41,255 bases of DNA from Billgrantia bachuensis (GTDB taxonomy: Bacteria; Pseudomonadota; Gammaproteobacteria; Pseudomonadales; Halomonadaceae), in contig NZ_JAAQTO010000011.1 of the NCBI RefSeq assembly GCF_011742165.1, positions 1-41,255 of the forward strand. The letters are read 5' to 3'. Below are positions 7,181-17,416 of this stretch, piece by piece. The notes beneath the pieces were generated by a model. The model had not been told where the DNA came from. It did no database searches and worked only from the letters and a program-made list of their open reading frames with translations. The first letter of the stretch is position 1. Each line of letters begins with the position of its first letter. The translations under genes and the position numbers were made by a program.

Positions 7181-8737
7181 CTACTCCTTTCCTTCCTCAT
7201 CGGGTAGCGGCCACTGATAGCGCCGGACGACCGCTCCCTCTTCGGAGAGCGACTCCAGGCGCACGGGGAAGCCCCACAGCTGATGCAGATGCCGGATCAC
7301 CGGATAGACGCTACGGCCCATCGGGCGTCGGCTGTCCTGCACGTGATGCAGGGTAAGCGAGCGATTGCCACGGATGTTGGCCTCGTAGACCTGAATGTTG
7401 GGCTCTCGCAGGGACAGCGCATACTGCTGCGCCAAGGCCTCGCGAATCCGGCGATAGCCACGCTCGTCGTGGATGGCGGCCACCTCGAGCATTTCCTCCT
7501 GATCGTCGTCGACGATGCTGAACAGCTTGAGGTCGCGCATCACCTTGGGTGAGAGGAACTGCTGGATGAACGACTCGTCCTTGAAATTACGCATGGCGAA
7601 ATGCACCGCCTCGAGCCAATCGCTACCCGCGGTGTCGGGAAACCACTCACGGTCCTCGTCGGTGGGGTTCTCGCACATGCGCTTGATGTCGCTGAACATG
7701 GCAAAGCCCAGCGCATAGGGATTGATACCGCTGTAGAAGGGGCTGTCGAAACCGGGCTGACTGACTACGGCGGTGTGCGACTGCAGGAACTCCAGCATCA
7801 ATCCCTCGTCGACCAGGCCTTCATCGTAGAGCCGGTTCATCAACGTGTAGTGCCAGAAGGAGGCCCAGCCCTCGTTCATGACCTGAGTCTGGCGCTGGGG
7901 ATAGAAGTACTGCGCCAGCTTGCGCACGATACGCACGATCTCGCGCTGCCAGGGCGCCAGCAGCGGTGCGTTCTTCTCGAGAAAATAGAGCAGGTTCTCC
8001 TGGGGCTCGGGAGGATAGCGCCCCGCCGTGTGCAGTCCCAGGGGATCCTCCTCGCTGTCCAGGCTGCCGGGCAGGGCGTCGGCCTGCTGACGCCCTGGAA
8101 TGGTACGCCACAGCGTGTTGACCTGGGCCTGGAGGTACTCCTCGCGCTCCGCCTGCCGCCGCACCTCCTCTTCGGCGGAGATGGGTGACGGCCGCTTGTA
8201 GCGGTCGACACCGTAGTTCTGCAGGGCATGGCAGGCGTCGAGCAGCTGTTCGACGGCGGTCACCCCGTGGCGCTCCTCGCACTCGGCCACGTAGCGGCGG
8301 GCGAAAACCAGGTAATCGACGATCGAACTCGCGTCCGTCCAGGTGCGGAACAGGTAGTTGCCCTTGAAGAAGGAGTTGTGGCCATAGCAGGCGTGAGCCA
8401 TGACCAGCACCTGCATCATCAGCGTATTCTCTTCCATGAGATAGGCGATGCAGGGGTCCGAATTGATGACCAGCTCGTAGGCGAGCCCCATCTGGCCGCG
8501 CCGATAGGCCTGCTCCACCGCCAGGAACTGCTTGCCGAACGACCAGTGATGGTATCCCACCGGCATCCCCACGCTGGCATAGGCATCCATCATCTGTTCG
8601 GTGGTGATGATCTCGATCTGGTTGGGATAGGTGTCCAGCCGATACTCATCGGCCAGCCTGGCCAGCTCCCGCTCGTACGCATCGAGGATCTCGAAGTTCC
8701 AGTCGGAACCGGTGGCAATCGGCTTGCGTCGGGTCAT
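7181..8737 (-). CDS. ycgB: SpoVR family protein (YcgB)
   Basis: A 518-aa member of the SpoVR/YcgB family (510 aa in Escherichia coli). The function is not established; the name comes from a Bacillus gene affecting spore cortex, and in proteobacteria the gene is tied to stationary-phase and starvation responses. The hallmark region with MAHACYGHNSFFKGNYLF and the later NEGWASFWHY contain invariant His, Glu and Trp residues. ATG 8737 is chosen because GAGGAGG lies just before it; an in-frame ATG at 8758 would overlap yeaH. It is the third gene of a yeaG-yeaH-spoVR operon, 17 bp after yeaH. Confidence 0.94.
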   Translation of the reverse strand: MTRRKPIATGSDWNFEILDAYERELARLADEYRLDTYPNQIEIITTEQMMDAYASVGMPVGYHHWSFGKQFLAVEQAYRRGQMGLAYELVINSDPCIAYLMEENTLMMQVLVMAHACYGHNSFFKGNYLFRTWTDASSIVDYLVFARRYVAECEERHGVTAVEQLLDACHALQNYGVDRYKRPSPISAEEEVRRQAEREEYLQAQVNTLWRTIPGRQQADALPGSLDSEEDPLGLHTAGRYPPEPQENLLYFLEKNAPLLAPWQREIVRIVRKLAQYFYPQRQTQVMNEGWASFWHYTLMNRLYDEGLVDEGLMLEFLQSHTAVVSQPGFDSPFYSGINPYALGFAMFSDIKRMCENPTDEDREWFPDTAGSDWLEAVHFAMRNFKDESFIQQFLSPKVMRDLKLFSIVDDDQEEMLEVAAIHDERGYRRIREALAQQYALSLREPNIQVYEANIRGNRSLTLHHVQDSRRPMGRSVYPVIRHLHQLWGFPVRLESLSEEGAVVRRYQWPLPDEEGKE

Positions 8738-8754
8738 GTTGCCTCCTCGTTCGC

Positions 8755-10038
8755 TCAATGGGCGGCGCGGCGCTTGAACAGCTCACGGAACACCGGATAG
8801 ATGTCGCCCGCCTCGACGATCTGGCGCATGGCGAAACGGTCGGGGAATTCTGCAGCCACCGTCTCGTACTCCTCCCACAGTGCCTGATGTGCATGCGGGG
8901 TGATCTCCACGTAGGTGTAGTACTGCAGGCGCGGCATCAGCGTCTTCATCAACCGCTCGCGGCAGTTCACCGAATCGTCGTCCCAGTTGTCGCCGTCCGA
9001 GGCTTGGGCCACATAGAGATTCCACTGTGAAGGGGGATAGCGACGAGTGATGATCTCGTCGACCAGCGTCAAGGCACTGGAGACGATGGTGCCGCCGGTT
9101 TCGCGTGAGTAGAAGAACTCTTCCTCGTCGACCTCCTTGGCCGCGGTATGGTGGCGCACGAAGACCAGTTCGACCTTCTCGTAGTTGCGCTCGAGGAAGA
9201 GATACAGCAGCAGGAAGAAGCGCTTGGCGATGTCCTTGTGGGCCTGGGTCATGGAGCCGGAAACGTCCATGACACAGAACATCACCGCCTTGCTCGAAGG
9301 CTGCGGCTGGTTGATCAGGTTGTTGTAACGCAGGTCATAGGTGTCGATGAACGGCACCGCCTCGAGACGCTTCTCGAGACGCTCGATCTCGGCCTTGAGT
9401 TCGCTGATGCGAGATGGGTTACGCAGCACCGGGTCCTTGCGCTCTTCCTCTTTCAGCGATTCCTGCGCCTCTCGCAGCGCACGACGGATGGGGGCACGCA
9501 TGGCAATGCGCCTGGCATACGCCTCGCGCATGGAACGCACGATATTGATCCGCGCCGGTACCCCGTCGCGGGTGACCCCGGCACGCACCGGCTTCACTTC
9601 ATCCAGGTCCTTGAGCGCCTTGCGCTCGAGGTGCGGCAGTTCCAGGCCGTCGAAGACGAAGTCGAGAAACTCCTCGCGGGTCAGGCTGAAGGCGAACTCG
9701 TCCATGCCCTCGCCCTGGTTGGAGGCATTGCCCTCGCCGGCGCCCCCTCCACCGCCGCCCCCACCGGGGCGGCGCAGACGATCGCCCTCGACGAACTCCT
9801 TGTTGCCGGGGCTGACGATGGTGCGCTTGCCGCCGGGGCCATGCTGGAAGACCGGCTCCGAAATGTCGCGAGTCGGAATCGAGACCTTCTCGCCACGCTC
9901 CATGTCGGTGATCGAGCGGCGGTTGACGGCCTCCTCGACCGAGCGCTTGATGTGCGTCCGGTAGCGGTCGAGGAAGCGCTGGCGGTTCACGGCGCTCTTG
10001 TTCTTGGCGTTGGCGCGTCGATCGATGAAATAGGTCAT
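8755..10038 (-). CDS. yeaH: YeaH, DUF444 von Willebrand-type protein
   Basis: A 427-aa DUF444 protein. The C-terminal half is a von Willebrand A-like domain with the metal-site motif DVSGS at residues 258-262, and residues 91-99 are a glycine-rich linker, which is low complexity in DNA as well. It is usually encoded next to the kinase YeaG and is thought to work with it under nutrient stress; the molecular role is unknown. ATG 10038 is preceded by AGGAGGT. It lies 23 bp after yeaG in the same operon. Confidence 0.95.
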   Translation of the reverse strand: MTYFIDRRANAKNKSAVNRQRFLDRYRTHIKRSVEEAVNRRSITDMERGEKVSIPTRDISEPVFQHGPGGKRTIVSPGNKEFVEGDRLRRPGGGGGGGGAGEGNASNQGEGMDEFAFSLTREEFLDFVFDGLELPHLERKALKDLDEVKPVRAGVTRDGVPARINIVRSMREAYARRIAMRAPIRRALREAQESLKEEERKDPVLRNPSRISELKAEIERLEKRLEAVPFIDTYDLRYNNLINQPQPSSKAVMFCVMDVSGSMTQAHKDIAKRFFLLLYLFLERNYEKVELVFVRHHTAAKEVDEEEFFYSRETGGTIVSSALTLVDEIITRRYPPSQWNLYVAQASDGDNWDDDSVNCRERLMKTLMPRLQYYTYVEITPHAHQALWEEYETVAAEFPDRFAMRQIVEAGDIYPVFRELFKRRAAH

Positions 10039-10061
10039 GTTGACCTCCTGGCTCGCGCCGG

Positions 10062-11984
10062 TTATTGCGATTTACGCACCCGCAGGTACCACTCCGAGAG
10101 CAGCCGCACCTGCTTCTCGGTGTAGCCGCGATCTTTCATGCGGGCCACGAAGTCCTCGTGCTTCTTCTGGTCCGCGGTCGAGGCCTTGGCGTTGAAGGAG
10201 ATCACCGGCAGCAGTTCCTCGGTGTTGGCGAACATCTTGTGCTCGATCACCCCGCGCAACTTCTCGTAGGACTGCCAGCTCGGGTTCATGCCGTTGTTCT
10301 GAGCTCGCGCCCGCAGCACGAAGTTGACCACCTCGTGACGGAAATCCTTGGGATTTGAGATGCCCGCCGGCTTCTCGATCTTCTCCAGCTCTTCGTTGAG
10401 CGCCTGACGGTTGAACAGCTCCCCGGTTTCCGGATCGCGATACTCCTGGTCCTGTATCCAGAAGTCGGCGTAGGTCACGTAGCGGTCGAAGATGTTCTGG
10501 CCGTACTCGGAGTAGGACTCGAGGTAGGCGGTCTGGATCTCCTTGCCTATGAAGTCGACATAGCGCGGCGCCATGAACTCCTTGATGTAACGCAGGTAGC
10601 GCTCGAAGGTCTCCTTGGGCAGATGCTCCTGCTCGAGGCGCTGCTCGAGGACGTAGAGCAGATGCACCGGGTTGGCGGCGATCTCGTGGTTGTCGAAGTT
10701 GAAGACCTTCGACAGGATCTTGAAGGCGAAGCGCGTGGAGAGCCCATCCATGCCCTCATCGACGCCGGCCGAATCTCGATACTCCTGGATTGACTTCGCC
10801 TTGGGGTCGGTGTCCTTGAGATTCTCGCCGTCGTAGACGCGCATCTTGGAGTAGATGCTCGAATTCTCCGGCTCCTTGAGCCGCGAGAGTACCGAGAACT
10901 GGGCCAGCATGCGCAGGGTGTCGGGAGCGCAGGGCGCCTGATCGAGCGAAGAGTGCTCGAGCAGCTTCTTGTAGATGTTGATCTCTTCGGTGACACGCAG
11001 GCAGTAGGGCACCTTGACGATATAGACGCGGTCGAGGAATGCCTCGTTGTTGCGATTGTTGCGGAACGCCTGCCATTCGCTCTCGTTGGAGTGGGCCAAC
11101 ACGATGCCGTCGAAGGGAATCGCCCCCATGCCCTCGGTGGGGTTGTAGTTGCCTTCCTGGGTGGCGGTCAGCAGCGGGTGCAGCACCTTGATCGGCGCCT
11201 TGAACATCTCGATGAACTCCATCAGGCCCTGGTTGGCCTTGCACAGGCCACCGGAGAAGCTGTAGGCGTCCGGGTCGTCCTGTGAATAGAGTTCGAGCTG
11301 GCGGATATCGACCTTACCCACCAGCGAGGAGATGTCCTGGTTGTTCTCGTCGCCCGGCTCGGTCTTGGAGATGGCGATCTGGTTGAGCCGCGAGGGATAC
11401 AGCCGCACCACCTTGAACTGCGAGATGTCGCCGCCATACTCCTTGAGCCGCTTGGCCGCCCAGGGCGACATCACGCTCTTCACGTAGCGGCGCGGGATGC
11501 CGTACTCCTTCTCGAGCAGCTCGCCATCCTCCTCGGGAGAGAACAGGCCCAGTGGCGATTCGTATACCGGCGAGCCCTTGATGGCGTAGAACGGGATCCG
11601 CTCCATCAACAGCTTGAGCCGTTCGGCCAGCGACGACTTGCCACCGCCCACCGGCCCCAGGAGATAGAGGATCTGCTTGCGCTCCTCGAGCCCTTGGGCG
11701 GCATGGCGGAAGTAAGCCACGATCTGCTCGATCGCCTCCTCCATGCCGTAGAACTCGGCAAAGGCCGGATAGCGGCGAATCACCTTGTTGGAAAAGATTC
11801 GGGAGAGCCGCGGATCCTTGGCAGTGTCGATCACCTCGGGTTCGCCGATGGCCTTCAGCATCCGCTCGGCGGCGCTGGCGTAGGCCATGGGGTCCTCACG
11901 ACACAGCTCCAGGTACTCCTGCAGGCTCATTTCCTCCTGCTGGACACGAGAGAAGCGGTTCTGCACATGATCGAAGATGCTCAT
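10062..11984 (-). CDS. yeaG: YeaG, PrkA-type serine protein kinase
   Basis: A 640-aa PrkA-family protein (644 aa in Escherichia coli YeaG). The N-terminal AAA-like part holds the Walker A motif GPVGGGKSS (residues 110-118), and the C-terminal part is the PrkA domain related to eukaryotic-type kinases. In enterobacteria YeaG is needed for adaptation to long nitrogen starvation and is controlled by RpoS and NtrC; regulation here is not visible. ATG 11984 is chosen for the AGGAGG 8 bases upstream; the frame is open to 12017. First gene of the operon with yeaH and spoVR. Confidence 0.95.
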   Translation of the reverse strand: MSIFDHVQNRFSRVQQEEMSLQEYLELCREDPMAYASAAERMLKAIGEPEVIDTAKDPRLSRIFSNKVIRRYPAFAEFYGMEEAIEQIVAYFRHAAQGLEERKQILYLLGPVGGGKSSLAERLKLLMERIPFYAIKGSPVYESPLGLFSPEEDGELLEKEYGIPRRYVKSVMSPWAAKRLKEYGGDISQFKVVRLYPSRLNQIAISKTEPGDENNQDISSLVGKVDIRQLELYSQDDPDAYSFSGGLCKANQGLMEFIEMFKAPIKVLHPLLTATQEGNYNPTEGMGAIPFDGIVLAHSNESEWQAFRNNRNNEAFLDRVYIVKVPYCLRVTEEINIYKKLLEHSSLDQAPCAPDTLRMLAQFSVLSRLKEPENSSIYSKMRVYDGENLKDTDPKAKSIQEYRDSAGVDEGMDGLSTRFAFKILSKVFNFDNHEIAANPVHLLYVLEQRLEQEHLPKETFERYLRYIKEFMAPRYVDFIGKEIQTAYLESYSEYGQNIFDRYVTYADFWIQDQEYRDPETGELFNRQALNEELEKIEKPAGISNPKDFRHEVVNFVLRARAQNNGMNPSWQSYEKLRGVIEHKMFANTEELLPVISFNAKASTADQKKHEDFVARMKDRGYTEKQVRLLSEWYLRVRKSQ

Positions 11985-12407
11985 CGAAGCCTCCTGTTTG
12001 CCTACCCTGTCGGCCACCCGGTCGGAATGGCCGCCTTGGGTTACTCATCAGCCTAGCCACTTCGGGGCGGAGTGGGTGGCAAAGAATCAACGCAAGGTAA
12101 GGATAATCATGAGAACGCCGAAGGCGCCAAGGGTTCGATGGATGAGAGCGCGGCATTAAACGCTGTTAAGACGCACAGCAAGGCCTACCTTGTTCGCCTC
12201 GCTGCAAGAGGCGCCTAGGCGACGAAAGGCGCATGACAGGCGGTCGGCGCCGGGTTCGGCGTCGGAAAATGCCATGAAGGGAGGGTTCGGCGGCACGACG
12301 AACGGTCGGGCGACCAACCGTCGCACATTGCAGGCAGGTAGCGATTGGGCAGCAAGAGATTTTTTCAGCTTAGCTGCCCAGGCGGGTTCGTCTGTCAACG
12401 CTACACG
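11985..12407. other. Gene-free region between yeaG and fadH (423 bp)
   Basis: The region must hold the promoter of the yeaG operon. I looked for a sigma54 pair (GG-N10-GC) and a sigmaS-like -10 on the minus strand and found nothing convincing; TAGGCT near 12050 is a weak -10 candidate. GGGCAGC (near 12348) and GCTGCCC (near 12384) could pair across about 20 bases and may lie in the 3' end of the fadH transcript. An 80-codon minus ORF (12156-12398) has no ribosome site or recognisable product. Confidence 0.5.
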
Positions 12408-14417
12408 CTACAGTCCGGCCGCCACCCGCGTGCCCTGGTCGATGGCGCGTTTGGCGTCGAGCTCGGCGGCTTCGTCGGCCCCGCCGATCAGATGCACCGC
12501 CACGCCAGCCTCTTTTAGCGGATCGAGCAGCTCACGCACCGGATCCTGACCGGCACAGACCACCACGCTGTCGACTTCCAGCAAGCGCGGCTCCTCGACG
12601 TGGCGGATGTGCAGGCCAGCGTCGTCGATGCCTACATATTCACAGCCGGCCAACGCCTCGACGCCGCGGTGTCGCAGCGACATGCGGTGCACCCAGCCGG
12701 TCGACTTGCCCAGCCCCTTGCCGGGCTTGGAGCGTTTGCGCTGCAGCAGGTCGACCTGTCGTGGCGTGTCGGGCCGCTCGGGCGCCCGCAGTCCGCCCCG
12801 CTCGGCGACGCCGAGGTCCACTCCCCACTCGGCACACCAGGCCTCAAGATCCAGCGACGGATGCCCCACGTGGGTGAGCAGCTCGGCCACGTCGAAGCCG
12901 ATGCCACCGGCGCCGATGATCGCCACACGCGGCCCCACGCGCTCGGGATGCAGGATCGCCGTGGGATAACTCATCACCTTGGGGTGATCGATGCCCGGCA
13001 GGTCGAGCCGTCGCGGGCGTACGCCACTGGCCAGGATCACCGCCTCGAAACCGCGCAGCGTCTGCACGTCCGGCTCGCTGCCGAGCTTCACCGAGACGCC
13101 ATGCTTGGCGAGCATCACCTTGTAGTAGCGCAACGTCTCGTCGAATTCCTCCTTGCCGGGAATCTTGCGCGCCAGGTTGAACTGCCCGCCGAGCTCGCCG
13201 GTGCGTTCGAACAGCGTAACGCGATGGCCGCGCCGGGCGGCGGTGAGCGCCGCCGCCATACCTGCCGGGCCGCCACCGACCACGGCTACGTCGCGCGGCG
13301 TCTCGACCGGCTCGACCACGAGCTCGGTCTCATGGCATGCCTGGGGATTGACCAGACAGGAAGTAAGCTTGCCCTGGAAGGTGTGGTCGAGGCATGCCTG
13401 GTTACAGGCAATGCAGGTATTGATCTCGTCGACCCGCCCCTCGGCCGCCTTGCTCACCCAGGCCGGGTCGGCCAGGAAGGGACGCGCCATGGAAACCATG
13501 TCGGCATGCCCCTCGGCCAGGACCCGCTCGGCCACCTCGGGCATGTTGATGCGGTTGGTGGTGATCAGAGGAATGGAGAGTTCAGCCTTCATGCGCCGGG
13601 TCACCTCGGTGAAGGCCGCCCGCGGCACGCTGGTGACGATGGTCGGCACGCGCGCCTCGTGCCAACCGATGCCGGTGTTGATCAGGCTGGCGCCGGCAGT
13701 CTCGATGGCGCGCCCCAGTGCCACTACCTCGTCCCAGCTGCTGCCCTCTTCCACCAGATCGATCATCGACAGGCGGAAGATGATCAGGAAATCGTCTCCC
13801 ACTGCTTGGCGAATGCGCGACACGATCTCGACCGCAAAGCGCATGCGGTTCTCGAACGCTCCGCCCCAGCGATCGCTGCGGTGATTGGTGCGCAGGCACA
13901 GGAACTGATTGATCAGGTAGCCCTCGGAGCCCATCACCTCGACACCGTCGTAACCGGCCTCACGCGCCAGGGAAGCACAGCGCACGTAATCGTCGATCTG
14001 GCGCTCCACCTCGTCGTCGCTGAGCTCGCGTGGAGTAAAGGGGTTGATCGGCGCCTGGATCGGCGATGGCGCCACCAGTTCGGGCGAATAGGCATAGCGT
14101 CCGGCATGCAGTATCTGCATGCAGATATGACTGCCTTCGTCATGTACCGTCTCGACCACGCCGCGATGGTCGGCCACCTGCTCGGCTCGCTCCAGCGTGG
14201 CGGCGCCCTGGAACACCGCACCTTCCGCATTGGGAGCGATACCACCGGTAACGATCAAGCCCACGCCCTCGCGGGCGCGCTCGGCATAGAAGGCCGCCAG
14301 GCGCGCAAAGCCATTCGGCGCCTCTTCGAGATTGGTATGCATGGAGCCCATCAGCACGCGGTTGGGCAGCGTCAGGTGGCCCACCTCGAGCGGACGAAAA
14401 AGATGAGGATAGCGCAC
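12408..14417 (-). CDS. fadH: 2,4-dienoyl-CoA reductase (NADPH)
   Basis: A 669-aa enzyme (672 aa in Escherichia coli) that reduces 2,4-dienoyl-CoA during beta-oxidation of unsaturated fatty acids. The N-terminal old-yellow-enzyme barrel has Tyr167 and His253 at the expected active-site places. The 4Fe-4S cluster is bound by Cys335, Cys338, Cys342 and Cys354. Two nucleotide-binding folds follow (GGGPAG, then GAGGIG) for FAD and NADPH. I choose GTG 14417: it has AAGGAGGAG at ideal spacing and its product matches the family start, whereas ATG 14459 would add 14 residues not seen in the family. It is monocistronic and not near other fad genes. Confidence 0.94.
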   Translation of the reverse strand: MRYPHLFRPLEVGHLTLPNRVLMGSMHTNLEEAPNGFARLAAFYAERAREGVGLIVTGGIAPNAEGAVFQGAATLERAEQVADHRGVVETVHDEGSHICMQILHAGRYAYSPELVAPSPIQAPINPFTPRELSDDEVERQIDDYVRCASLAREAGYDGVEVMGSEGYLINQFLCLRTNHRSDRWGGAFENRMRFAVEIVSRIRQAVGDDFLIIFRLSMIDLVEEGSSWDEVVALGRAIETAGASLINTGIGWHEARVPTIVTSVPRAAFTEVTRRMKAELSIPLITTNRINMPEVAERVLAEGHADMVSMARPFLADPAWVSKAAEGRVDEINTCIACNQACLDHTFQGKLTSCLVNPQACHETELVVEPVETPRDVAVVGGGPAGMAAALTAARRGHRVTLFERTGELGGQFNLARKIPGKEEFDETLRYYKVMLAKHGVSVKLGSEPDVQTLRGFEAVILASGVRPRRLDLPGIDHPKVMSYPTAILHPERVGPRVAIIGAGGIGFDVAELLTHVGHPSLDLEAWCAEWGVDLGVAERGGLRAPERPDTPRQVDLLQRKRSKPGKGLGKSTGWVHRMSLRHRGVEALAGCEYVGIDDAGLHIRHVEEPRLLEVDSVVVCAGQDPVRELLDPLKEAGVAVHLIGGADEAAELDAKRAIDQGTRVAAGL

Positions 14418-14423
14418 GCCGAA

Positions 14424-14432
14424 CTCCTCCTT
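14424..14432 (-). promoter_or_regulatory. Ribosome binding site that fixes the fadH start
   Basis: On the minus strand AAGGAGGAG, six bases before GTG 14417, is a near-perfect Shine-Dalgarno. It decides for the GTG start over the upstream in-frame ATG. Confidence 0.8.
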
Positions 14433-14601
14433 GGGTCGAGTCACGGTTATTTCAAACAACTGTATGATAGCCAGGCGACAGGCGCAAAGGAAAAGCGAGC
14501 CTTACGCCCAAAGACGAAGTACGCTTTGCTCTCGCTACGGGGAGACGCCGCGACCCAGGCATGGCGGGCGAAAGCAAGACGGAGGGAGTATAGACGATAC
14601 G

Positions 14602-14631
14602 AAAAGGCCCCGAGCCTGGAGCTCGGGGCCT
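14602..14631 (-). terminator. Terminator of the tRNA Val-Asp-Asp operon
   Basis: A perfect 11-bp stem (14605-14615 with 14621-14631) with loop CTGGA, followed on the minus strand by TTTTC. It lies just past the last tRNA-Asp and separates the tRNA operon from fadH. Confidence 0.87.
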
Positions 14632-14640
14632 GAAATCGGA

Positions 14641-14717
14641 TGGCGGACCGGACGGGACTCGAACCCGCGACCTCCGGCGTGACAGGCCGGCATTCTAACC
14701 GACTGAACTACCGGTCC
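14641..14717 (-). tRNA. tRNA-Asp (anticodon GTC), copy 2
   Basis: A 77-nt tRNA on the minus strand including an encoded CCA. The acceptor is GGACCGG/CCGGTCC, and the anticodon loop CTGTCAC is closed by CCGGC/GCCGG, giving GTC. Its sequence is identical to the other tRNA-Asp 26 bp upstream. Confidence 0.97.
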
Positions 14718-14743
14718 AACAGATGACGCAGCAATGGAAACGA

Positions 14744-14820
14744 TGGCGGACCGGACGGGACTCGAACCCGCGACCTCCGGCGTGACAGGCCGGCATTCTA
14801 ACCGACTGAACTACCGGTCC
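14744..14820 (-). tRNA. tRNA-Asp (anticodon GTC), copy 1
   Basis: A 77-nt tRNA with encoded CCA, base-for-base the same as the neighbouring copy, with anticodon GTC. The identity points to a recent tandem duplication or gene conversion. Confidence 0.97.
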
Positions 14821-14867
14821 GCTGTTTGCTTCCTACGTGATCACCATTGCTTCGAGTTCGAGAGCGA

Positions 14868-14943
14868 TGGTGGGTGGTACAGGGTTCGAACCTGTGACCC
14901 CCAGCTTGTAAGGCTGGTGCTCTCCCAGCTGAGCTAACCACCC
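14868..14943 (-). tRNA. tRNA-Val (anticodon TAC)
   Basis: A 76-nt tRNA on the minus strand with encoded CCA. The acceptor is GGGTGGT/ACCACCC, and loop CTTACAA within CCAGC/GCTGG gives anticodon TAC. First gene of the tRNA operon, about 18 bp from the -10 box. Confidence 0.97.
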
Positions 14944-14961
14944 CTGGTCACGTGGCGCTGA

Positions 14962-14989
14962 ATTCTACAGGGATCGGCTTGGTTGTCAA
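14962..14989 (-). promoter_or_regulatory. Sigma70 promoter of the tRNA operon
   Basis: On the minus strand a perfect -35 TTGACA (14984-14989), a 16-bp spacer and -10 TAGAAT (14962-14967). The GC-rich bases just after the -10 (CAGCGCCA) resemble the discriminator of stringently controlled stable RNA promoters. Confidence 0.87.
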
Positions 14990-15071
14990 TGCCCTGGCCA
15001 TGCAAAACGCTATCGAAGAGGCGGGTTCCCGCAGCGACAATCGCCACAGCCCGCGCCATCCGTAACATTGG

Positions 15072-15803
15072 TCATCCTGACGCCCCGTGCGCTTTCATGA
15101 AGGCGGCGATCACGGCCGCACCCTCCTCGATCAATTCCGCCTGGGTACGACCCGATCGTCGTCGCGGTTTCCAGTCGTGGTCGCCATCCTCCAACCAGTG
15201 CAGCTGCCTCTGGCCAGCCAGTTCATAGTGGGCAACTTCATCGCGGCTACCGAAGGGATCGCGACTGCCCTGCACCACCAGAGTGGGACAGGTGATCCGT
15301 GGCCAGTGTGCGAGGCGCAACTTCTCGGGTTTACGCGGCGGGTGGAAAGGGTAGCCACACAGCACCAAGCCGGCCGCTCGTTCTCGCGTCGCCAGCAGGC
15401 TGGCCACCCGGCCACCAAGGGATTTCCCGCCGAGCCACAGAGTACCCCCTTGAGGATGTGTCAGAATGTCGCACCAGCGCGACAATTCTTCTACCAGTTG
15501 GTCAATGGGTGGCGGCGGAATTCGCCTGTCTTCCCGCCGTGCACGCTGCATGTAGGCGAACTCTATGGCAAGGGTCTGCACGCCCTGTTCGGCAAGTGCA
15601 TCTCGTAATTGATTCATGTAAAGCGAATGCTGCCCAGCCCCCGCACCATGGGCGATCAGCAGGCGCCCCACGCTGCCACTGCCCCTCACTTCGAGCGGCC
15701 CGAGCCCGTCGACGAGCCAGCGCCCAGGCTCCCGGCCGCCTCCCTGTTCACGCATCTGGAGTAAGCCAATGGCTACCGAATCTAAACGTGCAAAGTTGGA
15801 CAC
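15072..15803 (-). CDS. Alpha/beta hydrolase (KANL3/Tex30-like, dienelactone hydrolase-type)
   Basis: A 243-aa cytoplasmic alpha/beta hydrolase. The oxyanion region LLIAHGAGAG is near residue 48, the nucleophile elbow GGKSLGG holds the catalytic Ser, QGSRDPFG carries the likely acid Asp, and DGDHDW the catalytic His. This set matches the small bacterial proteins annotated as KANL3/Tex30 or COG3571; the substrate is unknown. GTG 15803 has AGGA upstream; ATG 15755 (MREQGGG) is an alternative. It is divergent from ccoN, with 163 bp between them. Confidence 0.83.
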   Translation of the reverse strand: MSNFARLDSVAIGLLQMREQGGGREPGRWLVDGLGPLEVRGSGSVGRLLIAHGAGAGQHSLYMNQLRDALAEQGVQTLAIEFAYMQRARREDRRIPPPPIDQLVEELSRWCDILTHPQGGTLWLGGKSLGGRVASLLATRERAAGLVLCGYPFHPPRKPEKLRLAHWPRITCPTLVVQGSRDPFGSRDEVAHYELAGQRQLHWLEDGDHDWKPRRRSGRTQAELIEEGAAVIAAFMKAHGASG

Positions 15804-15841
15804 ACGTCAATTTCCTATACGAGTTTCGCCTGTATCCTTGT

Positions 15842-15870
15842 TTCAGTCTGTCAGGCGGCTGCGCTAGAAT
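15842..15870 (+). promoter_or_regulatory. Candidate promoter of ccoNOQP
   Basis: TTCAGT (15842-15847), a 17-bp spacer and TAGAAT (15865-15870) make a plausible sigma70 promoter about 95 bp before ccoN. I found no TTGAT-N4-ATCAA Fnr/Anr box in 15804-15966. Confidence 0.42.
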
Positions 15871-15966
15871 CCGCCCTGCTTTCTAACCTGCATTACCCTC
15901 AACCGGGATTCTTGCCGTGGCCAGCGCCACCGCGAGCTCTCGATATGCGTTCGACGGGAACCTGAC

Positions 15967-17394
15967 ATGAGCACAGCATTAGAGCATCCGACCTACAACT
16001 ACAAGGTAGTTCGGCAGTTCGCGATCATGACAGTGGTGTGGGGCATCGTGGGCATGCTCCTCGGTGTCATCCTTGCCGCACAACTGGTATGGCCGCAACT
16101 CAACCTCGACTTGCCTTGGACGAGCTTCGGCCGCCTGCGCCCGTTGCACACCAACGCGGTCATCTTCGCCTTCGGCGGCTCCGCGCTGATGGCAACCTCG
16201 TACTATGTGGTACAACGCACCTGCCAGACACGGCTGTTTAGCGACCGGCTCGCCGCCTTCACCTTCTGGGGCTGGCAAGCGGTGATCGTGTCGGCGGTGA
16301 TCACGCTGCCGCTGGGCTACACCACCGTCAAGGAGTACGCCGAGCTCGAGTGGCCGATCAACATCCTGATCGCCGTGGTCTGGGTCAGCTATGCCATCGT
16401 CTTCCTGATGACCATCAAGCAGCGCAAGACCTCCCACATCTATGTGGCCAACTGGTTCTTCGCCGCTTTCATCCTGACCGTGGCGGTGCTGCACATCGTC
16501 AACAACGCCGCGATCCCGGTGTCGTGGATGTACTCCACCTCCATCTATGCCGGCACCATCGACGCCATGGTGCAGTGGTGGTACGGGCACAACGCGGTGG
16601 GCTTCTTCCTGACCGCCGGCTTCCTCGGCATGATGTACTACTTCGTGCCCAAGCAGGCCGAGCGCCCCATCTACTCCTACCGCTTGTCGATCGTCCACTT
16701 CTGGGCGCTGATCATGATCTACATGTGGGCCGGCCCGCACCACCTGCACTACACCGCCCTGCCCAACTGGGCGCAGTCGCTGGGCATGGTGATGTCGATC
16801 ATTCTGCTGGCGCCCTCCTGGGGCGGCATGATCAACGGCATGATGACCCTTTCCGGCGCCTGGCATAAGCTGCGCACCGATCCAACCCTGCGCTTCCTGG
16901 TCGTGGCCCTGTCGTTCTACGGCATGTCCACCTTCGAAGGTCCGATGATGGCGGTGAAGACGGTCAACGCACTGTCCCACTACACCGACTGGACCATCGG
17001 CCACGTACATGCCGGCGCGCTGGGCTGGGTAGCGATGATTACCATCGGCTCCATGTACCACCTGATTCCGCGCCTGTTCGGCCGCACCGAGATGCACTCG
17101 GTGGGACTGATTGCCGTGCACTTCTGGCTGGCCACCATCGGCACCGTGCTCTACATCGCCGCCATGTGGGTCAACGGCATCCTGCAAGGCCTGATGTGGC
17201 GAGCCATCAACCCCGACGGCACGTTGATGTACACCTTCATCGAAGCCGTCGAAGCCAGCGGTCCGGGCTACATCGTGCGCCTGATCGGCGGCCTGTTCTG
17301 GGTCACCGGCATGCTGATCATGGCCTACAACGTCTTCATGACCGTCAAGCGCAGCCAGGCCCTGGGCCAGCAGCCGCTGCCGCAGACCGCCTGA
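15967..17394 (+). CDS. ccoN: cbb3-type cytochrome c oxidase subunit I (CcoN)
   Basis: A 475-aa catalytic subunit with 12 or more helices. It reduces O2 at a high-affinity heme b3-CuB centre and pumps protons, typically at low oxygen. Visible ligands include His61 (low-spin heme), His208 in WYGHN (CuB), the His258-His259 pair in GPHHLHY, and the C-terminal IGHVHAG pair. There is no subunit III or CuA site, as expected of type C oxidases. First gene of ccoNOQP, 22 bp before ccoO. A long His-rich ORF on the opposite strand is a shadow. Confidence 0.97.
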   Translation: MSTALEHPTYNYKVVRQFAIMTVVWGIVGMLLGVILAAQLVWPQLNLDLPWTSFGRLRPLHTNAVIFAFGGSALMATSYYVVQRTCQTRLFSDRLAAFTFWGWQAVIVSAVITLPLGYTTVKEYAELEWPINILIAVVWVSYAIVFLMTIKQRKTSHIYVANWFFAAFILTVAVLHIVNNAAIPVSWMYSTSIYAGTIDAMVQWWYGHNAVGFFLTAGFLGMMYYFVPKQAERPIYSYRLSIVHFWALIMIYMWAGPHHLHYTALPNWAQSLGMVMSIILLAPSWGGMINGMMTLSGAWHKLRTDPTLRFLVVALSFYGMSTFEGPMMAVKTVNALSHYTDWTIGHVHAGALGWVAMITIGSMYHLIPRLFGRTEMHSVGLIAVHFWLATIGTVLYIAAMWVNGILQGLMWRAINPDGTLMYTFIEAVEASGPGYIVRLIGGLFWVTGMLIMAYNVFMTVKRSQALGQQPLPQTA

Positions 17395-17416
17395 GCAACC
17401 GGGGAAACCGACACCA

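Noticed and set aside
12156..12398. 80-codon minus-strand ORF between yeaG and fadH
   Set aside because: No ribosome site and no family resemblance; its composition looks like non-coding GC-rich DNA.
14418..14459. N-terminal extension of fadH from ATG 14459
   Set aside because: The family starts at the point matching GTG 14417, which also has the ribosome site.
12600..14633. 677-codon ORF on the plus strand
   Set aside because: Antisense to the fadH coding region over nearly its full length, His/Ala/Leu-rich composition and no ribosome site. fadH has all family motifs and a strong Shine-Dalgarno.
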